A stretch of DNA of 44,758 bases from an uncultured Clostridia bacterium (GCA_934500865.1 CAKSUD010000005.1:1-44758), one strand, 5' to 3'; positions 33,877 to 42,935 are shown, numbered from the stretch's first letter. Program-made: numbers and translations. Notes: generated by a model from the sequence alone, not told the origin.

Positions 33877-34978
33877 TGTTATTAAATAGTATTTGTGAAA
33901 GTTTAAATAATACAGATAAAATTAGAAATATGCTTATTGTGTTTAATATTCTTGAAGATTCCACCGAATTGTATTGAATATTGCATGAAACATTTAATGG
34001 AATTAAGACTGCAAAACGTGTGTAGTTTATTAAGAGGAATGTTATAATTCCTGATAAAATGCCTTGAATTGTTTTGCCAAGTAAATATTTAATAAAACTA
34101 ATTGATGTACTTCCAATTATGCTTAAAGTTTGAAAATGTATGCTCATTCCTCCAAACCCTATTAGAATTGAAGTTATAATTAGTTTTTGCAGCAATGGCA
34201 TATTTGCCATTGCTATTTTGTTTACTCCATTTGTGACTTCAAGTAATCCTGTTATTAACGAAGTGGATGTTTCTGTATTTAGCCACGGAAGTGTTATAAA
34301 TGAGAGAATTTTGCTTTGCTCTATTAAAGCAGATATTAGAGAAAATAAGATTATAAATCCACCTACCAAAAGAACGGTATCAATTGACTTTTTTATTGTA
34401 TCATTTAGGGTATTTCCGATATCAGATAGCTTTATTGCCTTAAATTCTATTGGATAGCTGTTTCTCATTTCACTAATTTTTGGTTTAGTAAATCTAATAA
34501 TGAAACCGACTAGTATTGCACTTAGATAGTGAGCTAAAAGTAGTAGTATTCCTATGTAAACACTTTTATATAAACCTATGCCGACAGCCCCTAGCATAAA
34601 TAATGGTCCTGTGTTATTTACAAACATTATTAAATGGTTTGCATCATTCTTGGTTATTTCGTTTTTTGAAAGTAAATCTACAGTTACTTTTGCGCCTATT
34701 GGATAGCCGCCTGTCATCCCTAAAAAGACAGCTAGTATGGATATTCCAGGGAGCTTAAAGATTAATTTCATAATTGGAGAAAACATTTTTTGAAATAAAA
34801 ATGGCAGTGCAGTTTTTTGAATTAAATCTGCTAAAATCATAAATGGAAAGAGAGATGGAATTATTATTGTTGCCCATAGTGTAAGTGCTGATTTTGTGGC
34901 GTTTATCATATTTGAAGGTGCAATTATACAAAATAGTACAAGTATTGATATAAAAATCGTAAATATGTATTTTTTCAT
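33860..34978 (-). CDS. ylbJ: Sporulation integral membrane protein YlbJ
   Basis: A polytopic membrane protein of the nucleoside-recognition/gate domain family, needed for spore cortex formation in B. subtilis. The 372-aa length fits. Many hydrophobic helices are seen, with the family signatures LWATIIIPSLFPFMILADLI, FLGMTGGYPIGAKV and NNTGPLFMLGAVGIG. The ATG has GGAGAG upstream. It is the clearest sporulation gene in the window and is transcribed alone. Confidence 0.9.
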   Translation of the reverse strand: MKKYIFTIFISILVLFCIIAPSNMINATKSALTLWATIIIPSLFPFMILADLIQKTALPFLFQKMFSPIMKLIFKLPGISILAVFLGMTGGYPIGAKVTVDLLSKNEITKNDANHLIMFVNNTGPLFMLGAVGIGLYKSVYIGILLLLAHYLSAILVGFIIRFTKPKISEMRNSYPIEFKAIKLSDIGNTLNDTIKKSIDTVLLVGGFIILFSLISALIEQSKILSFITLPWLNTETSTSLITGLLEVTNGVNKIAMANMPLLQKLIITSILIGFGGMSIHFQTLSIIGSTSISFIKYLLGKTIQGILSGIITFLLINYTRFAVLIPLNVSCNIQYNSVESSRILNTISIFLILSVLFKLSQILFNNKKKRL

Positions 34979-35055
34979 AATTTTCTCTCCTTTACAGTTA
35001 ATTTATATTGCAAATATTATAAAAAAATGACATACTATAAAAAGAGGTGTTTACA

Positions 35056-37233
35056 ATGGGTATTCCTACAGTTGATGAGATAATAGAACGTGTTAATGTT
35101 TATTCAAAAACAAAAGATCATGAATTAATAAGAAAAGCATATGATTTTGCAAAAAAGGCTCACGAAGGTCAACTTCGTGAGTCTGGAGAACCTTTTTTTA
35201 AACATCCTGCAAAGGTTGCGCTTATTTTGACAAGCTTTGAACTTGATGATGCGTCTATTTGTGCCGGTTTACTTCATGATGTCATAGAAGATACGGATTA
35301 TACGTATGATGATATAAAGAATGAATTTGGGGAGGAAATTGCGACATTAGTTAATGGTGTTACAAAGCTTGGAAAAATTCCTTACAATACTAAAGAAGAG
35401 CAACAGGCTGAGAATTTAAGAAAAATGTTTATGGCAATGGCAATGGATATTAGAGTTATATTCGTGAAACTTGCTGATAGACTTCATAATATGAAAACAC
35501 TAGGATATACTGATAAGCAAAAGCAGATTGAAAAAGCGAAGGAAACACTTGAAATTTATGCGCCTTTGGCTCATAGACTAGGTATGTATTCTATTAAATG
35601 GGAACTTGAGGATTTATGTTTAAGATACATTGATCCGGATGCATATTATAAACTGGTTGAGGCTATTTCCCAACGCCGTAATGAAAGAGAAAAGTTTATA
35701 AAAGATATAATTGAGAAAATAAGAGAAAAGTTGGCTGAAGTAAATATTGAGGCTGATATAGAGGGGAGGCCTAAGCATTTTTACAGTATATACAGAAAAA
35801 TGAAGGAACAAAACAAAGAAATTGACCAAATTTATGATTTGTTTGCACTTAGAGTTATTGTTAATTCGGTGAAGGACTGTTATGCTGTTTTAGGAATTGT
35901 TCATGAAATGTACAGACCTCTTCCGGGAAGATTTAAGGATTATATTGCTATGCCTAAAGCTAACGGATATCAGTCTTTACACACAACACTGGTTGGAAAA
36001 ACTGGACATCCGTTTGAAATACAAATTAGAACTTGGGATATGCATAGGACTGCTGAATACGGACTTGCTGCACATTGGAAATATAAAGAGAAGACTACGG
36101 ATAAGACAGATTCATTTGATGAAAAGATGAGTTGGATAAGACGTACTGTTGAGTGGCAAAAGGAAACTAAAGACGGAAAAGAGTTTTTAGATAGCTTAAA
36201 GTTAGATTTATTTAGTGATGATGTTTTTGTATTTTCGCCAAAAGGCGATGTTTACCAGCTTCCGGTACATTCTACTCCTATCGACTTTGCATATAGAGTT
36301 CATAGTGAAATCGGAAATAAGATGGTTGGAGCTAGAGTAAATGATAAGATGGTCCCGATTGGATATGAACTTCAAAACGGCGATGTGGTTGAAATCATTA
36401 CTTCTTCGAATTCAAAAGGACCTAGTCGTGATTGGCTTAACATTGTAAAGAGTGCTAATGCACGTGCTAAGATGATACAATGGTTTAAGAAAGAAGGATA
36501 TGAAGAAAACGTTGAAAGTGGTAAGGAAGTTGTTGAAAGAGAGTTAAAGAGACTTCGTTTACAATTTAATGATTTGTTTAAGCCTGAATGGGTAGATATT
36601 CTTCTAAAGAAATATACATTTAATAAATTAGACGATTGTTTTGCTGCAATTGGTTACGGAGCTATTCCTGTTGGAAAGATTATTGGAAGGCTTCGTGAAG
36701 AGTATGATAAAGAAAAGAAGACTGAGTTACCTCCTGAGGTTAATGTAAATACAAAGCAGGAGGAAGATAGAAAGGTTAGAAAAGCACCGCCTAGCGGAAT
36801 TATTGTAAAGGGTATAGATAATTGCTTGGTAAGATTATCTAAATGTTGCAATCCGTTGCCCGGTGATGAAATTGTGGGATATATTACTAAGGGAAGAGGA
36901 GTTTCTGTTCATAGAAGCGATTGTCCAAATGTAACTAACTATACAGATGATATAAACAGATTAATTGATGTTGAGTGGTATAAAGCAAAGAATTCAGAAT
37001 ATGTTGCTGAAATAGAAGTTTTTGCAAATGATAGAAATGGATTGTTCGGAGAAGTTTCTGCGGCTGTTAACGATGCTAAAGGCAAGATAAATGCTATTAA
37101 TGCACGTGTTACTCAGGAAAGAGTTGCGGTATTCCAACTTGAGGTTCAATTAACTGATATTGATCATTTAAACAAGGTAATTAAGGCTATAAGAAAAGTA
37201 GATAGCGTATATGAAGTTAGAAGAAAGAAGTAA
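35056..37233 (+). CDS. relA: Bifunctional (p)ppGpp synthetase/hydrolase (Rel)
   Basis: Makes and degrades the alarmone (p)ppGpp in the stringent response. The 725-aa protein has an HD hydrolase domain (FKHPAKVALIL, LLHDVIEDTDYTYDDI), a synthetase domain (GRPKHFYSIYRKM, YDLFALRVIV, KANGYQSLHTTLV, EIQIRTWDMHRTAEYGLAAHW), TGS (VFVFSPKGDVYQLP), a zinc-finger/helical region with CCNPLPGDEIVGYIT, and a C-terminal ACT domain. The start at 35056 has AGAGGTG 6 nt upstream. In this window it coexists with the single-domain relative at 11.1 kb. Confidence 0.97.
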   Translation: MGIPTVDEIIERVNVYSKTKDHELIRKAYDFAKKAHEGQLRESGEPFFKHPAKVALILTSFELDDASICAGLLHDVIEDTDYTYDDIKNEFGEEIATLVNGVTKLGKIPYNTKEEQQAENLRKMFMAMAMDIRVIFVKLADRLHNMKTLGYTDKQKQIEKAKETLEIYAPLAHRLGMYSIKWELEDLCLRYIDPDAYYKLVEAISQRRNEREKFIKDIIEKIREKLAEVNIEADIEGRPKHFYSIYRKMKEQNKEIDQIYDLFALRVIVNSVKDCYAVLGIVHEMYRPLPGRFKDYIAMPKANGYQSLHTTLVGKTGHPFEIQIRTWDMHRTAEYGLAAHWKYKEKTTDKTDSFDEKMSWIRRTVEWQKETKDGKEFLDSLKLDLFSDDVFVFSPKGDVYQLPVHSTPIDFAYRVHSEIGNKMVGARVNDKMVPIGYELQNGDVVEIITSSNSKGPSRDWLNIVKSANARAKMIQWFKKEGYEENVESGKEVVERELKRLRLQFNDLFKPEWVDILLKKYTFNKLDDCFAAIGYGAIPVGKIIGRLREEYDKEKKTELPPEVNVNTKQEEDRKVRKAPPSGIIVKGIDNCLVRLSKCCNPLPGDEIVGYITKGRGVSVHRSDCPNVTNYTDDINRLIDVEWYKAKNSEYVAEIEVFANDRNGLFGEVSAAVNDAKGKINAINARVTQERVAVFQLEVQLTDIDHLNKVIKAIRKVDSVYEVRRKK

Positions 37234-37246
37234 GTAAAAAGGACAC

Positions 37247-37325
37247 AAAAAACACAGTATATATAAATTATGCGATTTTACGCAGTTAACTTCAGCAAAG
37301 TTTATATATACTGTGTTTTATTATT
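37247..37325 (+). terminator. Terminator after relA
   Basis: A long stem, AAAACACAGTATATATAAA with TTTATATATACTGTGTTTT, encloses a small inner hairpin TGCG/CGCA (37271-37284) and is followed by TTATTTT. Confidence 0.88.
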
Positions 37326-37363
37326 TTCTACGGAAGTTCGGGCTATGAGTTAAAATTTTAGCT
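37321..37363 (+). repeat. Partial copy of the multi-hairpin repeat (edge only)
   Basis: TTATTTTCTA, GAAGTTCG and GCTATGAGTTAAAA occur here in the same order as at the start of copy 2 (27528-27570). As in copy 2, this edge sits right after a terminator. The rest of the repeat is missing, and the flagellin stop codon follows. Confidence 0.65.
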
Positions 37364-37367
37364 TATT

Positions 37368-38216
37368 TTACAGTGATTCAAGTAATTTTAATATTGATTG
37401 AGATTGCTTTTGAGCTTGTGCGAGCATAGCCATTGCGACTTGTGAAAGCATTGCCGATTTTGTGTAATTTATTATTTCTTCTGCCATGTCGGCGTCTCTT
37501 ATTCTTGATTCTGCTGCGGTTAGATTTTCTTCTGTTGTGGCTAAGTTATTCATTGTGTATTCTAATCTATTTTGTGTTGCACCAAGTGTTGTTCTTTGTA
37601 GTGTTACTTTGTCTAATGCGTATTCGATGTTTTTTAATGTTTGGTCGGCAGCACTTCTAGTAGAAACATCTATTGAAAATCTTCCGTCGTCTTGGCTTAA
37701 CCCTACCGAGGACATATCATCTATTGTTACAGATATTTGGTCGTATTCTGATGATGATGCACCTATTTGGAATATTGCAGGATTATCTGCGTTTAATGAG
37801 CCATCTAGTAAATTTTTTGAGTTAAATCTTGTTGTTTTTGCTATTCTGTCAATTTCATCTCTTAGCATTGCTAGTTCTGTATCTATTGCTGTTCTGTCAG
37901 ATTCGGAAAGTACTCCTGTGTTTTGTGCTTTTATTACTAGTTCCTTCATTCTATGAAGGATATCAGTAGTTTGTTGCAAGGCACCTTCACCGGTTTGTAG
38001 CATAGAACAAGCATCTTGAACATTGTTTTGAGCTTGCTTGAGTCCCCGAATTTGTGAACGCATTCTTTCACTTATTGCGAGTCCGGAAGGGTCATCGGCG
38101 GCACTATTTATCCTAAGACCTGTACTAAGTCTTTTCATTGCTTTCTCCATATTTGCTTGGTTTGTTCTTAGTGCACTTAATGCAGAAGAATACATTGCCA
38201 TAGAATTCATTCTCAT
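37368..38216 (-). CDS. hag: Flagellin
   Basis: The filament subunit, exported through the flagellar apparatus. The 282-aa protein is compact: an N-terminal D0/D1 domain (ALRTNQANMEKAMKRLSTGLRINSAADDPSGLAIS over residues 14-48), a short middle, and a C-terminal D1/D0 domain (ENLTAAESRIRDADMAEEI, ending SQSILKLLESL), with almost no surface domain D2/D3. The start at 38216 is 9 nt from GGAGG. An earlier in-frame start at 38252 would include the ribosome binding site. It has a SigD-type promoter and a leader hairpin for CsrA. It lies apart from the basal-body operon. Confidence 0.96.
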   Translation of the reverse strand: MRMNSMAMYSSALSALRTNQANMEKAMKRLSTGLRINSAADDPSGLAISERMRSQIRGLKQAQNNVQDACSMLQTGEGALQQTTDILHRMKELVIKAQNTGVLSESDRTAIDTELAMLRDEIDRIAKTTRFNSKNLLDGSLNADNPAIFQIGASSSEYDQISVTIDDMSSVGLSQDDGRFSIDVSTRSAADQTLKNIEYALDKVTLQRTTLGATQNRLEYTMNNLATTEENLTAAESRIRDADMAEEIINYTKSAMLSQVAMAMLAQAQKQSQSILKLLESL

Positions 38217-38223
38217 AGTGTTT

Positions 38224-38262
38224 CGCCTCCTTCCTTGAAGACCTTTTCGCATCCTTGCGAAA
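38224..38262 (-). promoter_or_regulatory. CsrA-binding leader of flagellin
   Basis: On the minus strand TTTCGCA pairs with TGCGAAA around the loop AGGA (38245-38262), matching the high-affinity CsrA element (ACARGGAUGU-like: GCAAGGATGC). A second GGA lies in the Shine-Dalgarno (AAGGAGG) nearby. The two-site arrangement is as in B. subtilis hag. Binding is inferred. Confidence 0.8.
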
Positions 38263-38277
38263 TTATTATATACTTAT

Positions 38278-38304
38278 ATATCGTCGCCTATTTATGTATA
38301 CTTA
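38278..38304 (-). promoter_or_regulatory. SigD (sigma-28) type promoter of flagellin
   Basis: On the minus strand TAAG (38301-38304), a 15-nt spacer and GACGATAT (38278-38285), compared with the consensus TAAA, 15 nt, GCCGATAT. Only two positions differ. The sigD gene itself is not in the window. Confidence 0.75.
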
Positions 38305-38368
38305 ACAACTTTTGCATATTTTCCCAACTACGTAGTTTAATTAATTGGCAGAGGATGATATTGGGTAC

Positions 38369-38473
38369 TGACCAAAAGGGACAGGTCTTAGGTGTAGAAA
38401 ACGCAGAATGTACTTGATGAGCGGATTGTGTGAACTTTATTTCTTGACCAAAAAGAACCGTCCCTAATGGTCA
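38369..38473. repeat. REP-like repeat remnants (TGACCA ... GGGAC motifs)
   Basis: TGACCAAAAGGGACAGGTC (38369-38387) and a second unit at 38445-38473, bounded by TGACCA and TGGTCA and holding GAACCGTCCC, are inverted relative to each other. Such motifs are common around Y1-type (IS200/REP) transposase elements in Clostridia. No transposase is present. Apart from the flagellin leader and promoter (38217-38304) and the dtd promoter, this is all I see in the 38217-38532 gap. Confidence 0.6.
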
Positions 38474-38502
38474 TTTACTTTTGGTGTGTAATTTGATAAT
38501 AT
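38474..38502 (+). promoter_or_regulatory. SigA promoter of the dtd operon
   Basis: TTTACT (38474-38479), a 17-nt spacer and TAATAT (38497-38502), 30 nt upstream of dtd. Confidence 0.6.
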
Positions 38503-38532
38503 AACGATAGATTATGAGGAGAGGAAGATTTT

Positions 38533-38973
38533 ATGAGAGTTTTTGTTCAAAGGGTTAAATATGCGTCTGTGAAGGTGGATGGTGAGATAAAGGGTGAGAT
38601 TAAGCAAGGGCTTTTGGCTTTTGTTGGTGTTAAGCAGGGAGATACTGACAAGGATTTAGAGTTTTGTGTTAATAAGCTTGTTGGACTTAGAATTTTTGAG
38701 GATGAAAATGAGAAGATGAATTTGTCTGTTAAAGATATTAATGGGGAGATTTTGATTATTTCTCAATTTACGTTATATGGCGAGACTAAAAAGGGGTTTA
38801 GGCCTAGCTTTATTATGGCTGAAGAACCGGTTAAGGCTAATGAGATGTATGAGAAATTTATTAAGAGAACTAAAGAAATGTCTAATCTTAAGGTGGCAAA
38901 TGGTGTGTTTGGTGCTGATATGAAGGTCGAACTGCTAAATGACGGACCTGTTACTATTTTAATTGAAAGCTAA
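38533..38973 (+). CDS. dtd: D-aminoacyl-tRNA deacylase
   Basis: Removes D-amino acids (and glycine mischarged on tRNA-Ala) from tRNAs. The 146-aa length is canonical. Motifs are MRVFVQRVKYASVKVDG, LLAFVGVKQGD, ISQFTLYGETKKGFRPSF (the SQFTL substrate pocket) and the C-terminal NDGPVTILIES cross-subunit GP motif. GAGGAGAGGA precedes the ATG. It is the first gene of a run through rapZ. Confidence 0.96.
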   Translation: MRVFVQRVKYASVKVDGEIKGEIKQGLLAFVGVKQGDTDKDLEFCVNKLVGLRIFEDENEKMNLSVKDINGEILIISQFTLYGETKKGFRPSFIMAEEPVKANEMYEKFIKRTKEMSNLKVANGVFGADMKVELLNDGPVTILIES

Positions 38974-38983
38974 GGGGATAATT

Positions 38984-39592
38984 ATGATTTGGCAAATTAA
39001 AGTTGGAGCAATCCATACAAATTGTTATATTATTTATGATAATGGTGAGGCTATTATTATTGATCCGGGATATCCTGATGAAAGAATTGCTGAGTTTATA
39101 GATGAAAATGGTTTGAAGGTAAAATTTATATATTTAACTCATTGTCATTTTGACCATATGTTAGGCGCTACTTGGCTTAAGGAAAAGTATAATGTGGATA
39201 TTACTTGTCTTGATAAGGAGGAAGAAAATTTAAATAATTGTGATGTGAATTTATCTTTAAGAATGACCGGAAAGAAAGTAGAGATTAAGGCTGATAGGGT
39301 ATTTTCTGAAAATGATGAGATTAAAGTTGGAAACTTAAGCTTTAGGGTTATACATACTCCGGGGCATACTTCTGGAAGTAGTTCTTTATATGGAGACGGG
39401 ATTCTAATTTCTGGGGATACACTATTTAGTGATTGTTTTGGAAGATGTGATTTACCTACAAGCAATTTTAGTGCCATACTAAAGTCTGTGAGTGAAAAAT
39501 TATATATACTTCCAAAGGATACAATAGTATATCCGGGGCATGGAGATACGACTACTATTGGAGACAGAATAATAGATGAGGGAGAAATGTGA
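38984..39592 (+). CDS. Metallo-beta-lactamase-fold hydrolase (glyoxalase II-like)
   Basis: A 202-aa single-domain hydrolase with the metal motif THCHFDHMLGA, then HTPGHTSGS, ISGDTLF and YPGHGDTT, all ligands in place. Short MBL-fold proteins of this type are common in Firmicutes next to dtd and relA. Thioester hydrolysis is likely, but the substrate is unknown. I start at the ATG at 38984 (AAGGGG upstream); an earlier in-frame ATG lies inside dtd. Confidence 0.88.
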   Translation: MIWQIKVGAIHTNCYIIYDNGEAIIIDPGYPDERIAEFIDENGLKVKFIYLTHCHFDHMLGATWLKEKYNVDITCLDKEEENLNNCDVNLSLRMTGKKVEIKADRVFSENDEIKVGNLSFRVIHTPGHTSGSSSLYGDGILISGDTLFSDCFGRCDLPTSNFSAILKSVSEKLYILPKDTIVYPGHGDTTTIGDRIIDEGEM

Positions 39593-39593
39593 A

Positions 39594-40448
39594 TTGAAAA
39601 GTATTGTGTTAAAAGCACCTGCAAAGCTTAATTTGTTTTTGAATACGACTGGAAAAAGAGAGGATGGATACCATTTTATTGAGAGTGTTATGCAGACTAT
39701 AGATTTATGTGATGAGGTTTCGATTCAGTTAACTGATGGGAATGAGATTTGTGTAACTTCTAATGATCAAGGTATTCCGCTTGATGAAGGAAATATCGTT
39801 AGTAAAATTGCTAGAAAAGTGGCTGAGTATAAAAATATAGAGTTTGGTTGTAAGATTCACATAGAAAAGAATATTCCGACTGGTGCAGGAATGGGTGGAG
39901 GTAGTTCTGACGGGGCGATTACTTTAATTGGACTAAATAAGTTACTTTCACTTAATTTATCTCATAAAGAACTTCTAAGGATTGCTGAAAGTGTAGGGGC
40001 AGATATACCGTTTTTACTTAGTGGTGGTACTGCCAAGGTTTTTGGAATAGGGGAAGATGTAAATAGTATAAGCCCACTTTGTAATTGCTATTTTGTAATT
40101 GTTAAGCCGGATGTAAGTATTGATACCAAAAATGCATATAAGATGTTAGATGAGGCTAAGATAAAAACTTCTAAAAATATGGAAGATATTATTTTGGCTA
40201 TTAACAATAATTCCATAAAAGATGTTGGTAAAAACTTATATAATTGTTTTGAGGAAGTTGCGCCTAAGGAAATTAATGAAATAAAGATTATGCTAAATAG
40301 ATGTGGAGCTATAAATAGCTTGATGACAGGAAGCGGGTCGGCTGTTTTTGGGCTGTTTTCTGATTTTGATTCGGCAGAACTGACAAGAAAAGCTTTGAAT
40401 AAAATATATGATAAAGTATTTATTGCAAAACCTGTGGAGGGATACTAA
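39594..40448 (+). CDS. ispE: 4-diphosphocytidyl-2-C-methyl-D-erythritol kinase
   Basis: ATP-dependent kinase of the MEP isoprenoid pathway, acting after IspD and before IspF. The 284-aa GHMP kinase has the N-terminal APAKLNLFLNTTGKREDGYH, the ATP loop PTGAGMGGGSSDGA and the C-terminal SLMTGSGSAVFGLF. I use the TTG at 39594, with GAGGGAG 9-10 nt upstream. The ATG at 39576 overlaps the preceding gene and lacks a site. Confidence 0.95.
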   Translation: MKSIVLKAPAKLNLFLNTTGKREDGYHFIESVMQTIDLCDEVSIQLTDGNEICVTSNDQGIPLDEGNIVSKIARKVAEYKNIEFGCKIHIEKNIPTGAGMGGGSSDGAITLIGLNKLLSLNLSHKELLRIAESVGADIPFLLSGGTAKVFGIGEDVNSISPLCNCYFVIVKPDVSIDTKNAYKMLDEAKIKTSKNMEDIILAINNNSIKDVGKNLYNCFEEVAPKEINEIKIMLNRCGAINSLMTGSGSAVFGLFSDFDSAELTRKALNKIYDKVFIAKPVEGY

Positions 40449-40449
40449 T

Positions 40450-41148
40450 ATGGTTGGTACGATTATTGTTGCGGCGGGTAATTCTAGTAGAATGAACGGA
40501 GTTAACAAGCTTTTTGCAGATATAAACGGCAAGTGTGTTTTAGCTAGGACTTTAATTAATTTTGAGAAGTGTAAAAAAATTGATTATATAGTTATTGTGA
40601 CACGAGAAGATATGCAAGTTGAAGTGAAAAATGTTATAAATAAGTATTCTATAAAAAAGGTGTTAGATGTTGTTATAGGCGGTGCTACACGTCAAGAGTC
40701 AGTGAGCAATGGAATTAGAGTATGCCCGACTGATACGGAAATTATCGCAATACATGATGGAGCAAGACCTTTTATAAATAACGAGTTAATTGAAAATATT
40801 ATAGAAAATTGCAAAGTTTATGGAGCGTCAATTCCTGGAGTTAAGGTTAAGGATACGGTCAAAGTTATGAATGACGGATTTGTTAAAGATACACCGAATA
40901 GGGAGACTTTATTTAATATCCAAACTCCACAAGTTTTTAATTTTAAATTATATAAAGCTGCATTAGATAACGCAATAAAGAACAATATTTCTTTTACTGA
41001 TGATAGTCAGCTTTTTGAAACTATTGGGGAAAAGGTTTTTATAACTCCGGGAGATTACAGAAACATAAAAATAACTACAATAGAAGATATGGAAATAGCA
41101 AAAGCTTTTGCAACTTCTTTTGAAATGGAGGGCAAAAATGAAAATTAG
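40450..41148 (+). CDS. ispD: 2-C-methyl-D-erythritol 4-phosphate cytidylyltransferase
   Basis: Transfers CMP to MEP, the third step of the MEP pathway. The 232-aa protein starts VGTIIVAAGNSSRMNGVNKLF (nucleotide loop, residues 2-22) and has GGATRQESVSNGI, AIHDGARPFI and the C-terminal ITTIEDMEIAKAF. GGAGGG lies 8 nt before the ATG, one base after the ispE stop. It overlaps ispF by 11 nt. Confidence 0.96.
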   Translation: MVGTIIVAAGNSSRMNGVNKLFADINGKCVLARTLINFEKCKKIDYIVIVTREDMQVEVKNVINKYSIKKVLDVVIGGATRQESVSNGIRVCPTDTEIIAIHDGARPFINNELIENIIENCKVYGASIPGVKVKDTVKVMNDGFVKDTPNRETLFNIQTPQVFNFKLYKAALDNAIKNNISFTDDSQLFETIGEKVFITPGDYRNIKITTIEDMEIAKAFATSFEMEGKNEN

Positions 41149-41611
41149 AATAGGTCATGGATATGATGTACATAAATTGGTGGAGAATAGAAAGCTTATT
41201 TTGGGCGGAGTAGAAATTCCGTATAAGTATGGACTACTGGGTCATTCGGATGCTGATGTTTTAGTACATTCTATTATGGATGCAATATTAGGTGCGATGG
41301 GAAAAGGCGATATAGGAAGGCTTTTTCCTGATACAGATGATAAATACAAGGATATAGATAGTTTAATTTTGCTTGAGCGAGTTATAAGCATTATGGAAAA
41401 TGAAAAATACAGTATAGGTAACATCGATTGTACAATTATTGCCCAAAAGCCTAAACTTTCAACATTTGTTACACAAATGTCACAAAATATTGCAAGGGTT
41501 TGTAAAACAAATGAAGAAAATATAAATATAAAGGCGACTACTGAAGAGGGGTTAGGCTTTACCGGTTCGTGTGAAGGAATTGCCGTTCATTCAGTATGTT
41601 TATTGGTATAA
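41138..41611 (+). CDS. ispF: 2-C-methyl-D-erythritol 2,4-cyclodiphosphate synthase
   Basis: Forms the cyclic diphosphate intermediate of the MEP pathway. The 157-aa protein has the zinc ligands in GHGYDVHKL and the later HSDADVLVHSIMDAILGA, plus ATTEEGLGFTGSCEGIAVHSV near the end. GGAGGG precedes the ATG at 41138, inside the end of ispD, so the two are translationally coupled. Confidence 0.96.
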   Translation: MKIRIGHGYDVHKLVENRKLILGGVEIPYKYGLLGHSDADVLVHSIMDAILGAMGKGDIGRLFPDTDDKYKDIDSLILLERVISIMENEKYSIGNIDCTIIAQKPKLSTFVTQMSQNIARVCKTNEENINIKATTEEGLGFTGSCEGIAVHSVCLLV

Positions 41612-41627
41612 TTTTAGGAGGTTACTA

Positions 41628-42935
41628 ATGAAAAAGTTTGTTGTATGTTTGTTTTTTTCGTTATGTTGCATGTTTAATATAGCTTTTGCATATAAAATGC
41701 CGAGCAAGGTTAGAATCGGTCTTAGTTACGGTAGTAATGCGTTATCTTCTTTTACTTTAACTGCACCGTCAGGTATAGAGGTTGAAGGTGTTGGGAAAAT
41801 GACCGGAGAGGTTACTTTTGCAAAGAGTGGAAGTAATAAGTTATCTATCAGCAATTCTTCTAAAACTAAGACTTGTACAGTAGATAAGGATGATGGGTTA
41901 ACTGTGACTCCGGTAGATGAAGATGAGTTTATTGCTTTTAACGGCAAACAGTATAGAGGCAATTTTGTTATTTATAGGTTTTCAGATAGTGATATTACAG
42001 TTATTAATGTCTTAGGAGTAGAGGAATATTTATATGGTGTTGTTCCTAGAGAAATTGCGACAGGTCATCCAATGGAAGCTTTAAAGGCACAGGCTGTTGC
42101 TGCTAGAACTTATACATGCAAGACTTTGGGAAAGTATGAAAAATGGAAGTTTGATATGACAAATACTACTGCTGACCAGTCGTATGGCGGTGTGGCTGTT
42201 GAATGTGAAGATACTACGAAGGCTGTTAATTCTACAAAGAGAAGAATTGTTACTTATGATGGTGAGCCTATTACTACATACTACTTTTCTACAAGTAGTG
42301 GCTGGACAGAGAGTTCCGAAAATGTTTGGGTTACTGCTTATCCGTATTTAGTAGCGGTAGAGGATAAATATCAGCCGGATAACTTAACATATTCAAATTG
42401 GTCTGTTACTTTTACAGCCAAAAAATTAAAAGAGATTTTGGCTAACAAGTCTATTAAAATAGGCGATATAATCGGGTTAAATACTGTTGAAAAATCCGAC
42501 AGTAATGGCGTACTTAAACTTGAATTTGTTGGGACTAATGATACATATTCAGTAACTAAAGAGACTTCTAGAAGTGTTTTTGGTACAAGTGATGTAAGAA
42601 GCCAATTTTATGATGTTATATCGGATAATGCAGTTACTGCATATAATTTGGACGAAGAAACTGCTACTAAGTCGATAGTTGAGTTTAAAGTAGCAACAGA
42701 TAATGGAGCTAAAAAGATTAATTCTAACTTGGATGAAGTTTCGGTTATCGGTAAAGATGGTACAAAAACTTATTCTCGTGTTCCTACAGAATATACTATA
42801 TCTGGTAAAGGGTGGGGGCATGGTGTTGGAATGAGCCAAAATGGAGCTATTGGTATGGCTAAGGCCGGATTTGATTATGATGAAATTTTAACTTGGTACT
42901 ATACAGGAACAAAAATTACTAGAGCAAAAAAATAG
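41628..42935 (+). CDS. SpoIID/LytB-family exported protein
   Basis: Related to SpoIID, a lytic transglycosylase of engulfment, and to vegetative LytB amidase enhancers. The 435-aa protein has a signal peptide (MKKFVVCLFFSLCCMFNIAFA), then the SpoIID domain: GVEEYLYGVVPREIATGHPMEALKAQAVAARTY (residues 136-168), TTADQSYGG, TYYFSTSSGWTESSENVW and the end motif GWGHGVGMSQNGA. The ATG at 41628 has AGGAGG 6 nt upstream. Its place in a housekeeping run between ispF and murB does not decide between a sporulation and a vegetative role. Confidence 0.88.
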   Translation: MKKFVVCLFFSLCCMFNIAFAYKMPSKVRIGLSYGSNALSSFTLTAPSGIEVEGVGKMTGEVTFAKSGSNKLSISNSSKTKTCTVDKDDGLTVTPVDEDEFIAFNGKQYRGNFVIYRFSDSDITVINVLGVEEYLYGVVPREIATGHPMEALKAQAVAARTYTCKTLGKYEKWKFDMTNTTADQSYGGVAVECEDTTKAVNSTKRRIVTYDGEPITTYYFSTSSGWTESSENVWVTAYPYLVAVEDKYQPDNLTYSNWSVTFTAKKLKEILANKSIKIGDIIGLNTVEKSDSNGVLKLEFVGTNDTYSVTKETSRSVFGTSDVRSQFYDVISDNAVTAYNLDEETATKSIVEFKVATDNGAKKINSNLDEVSVIGKDGTKTYSRVPTEYTISGKGWGHGVGMSQNGAIGMAKAGFDYDEILTWYYTGTKITRAKK

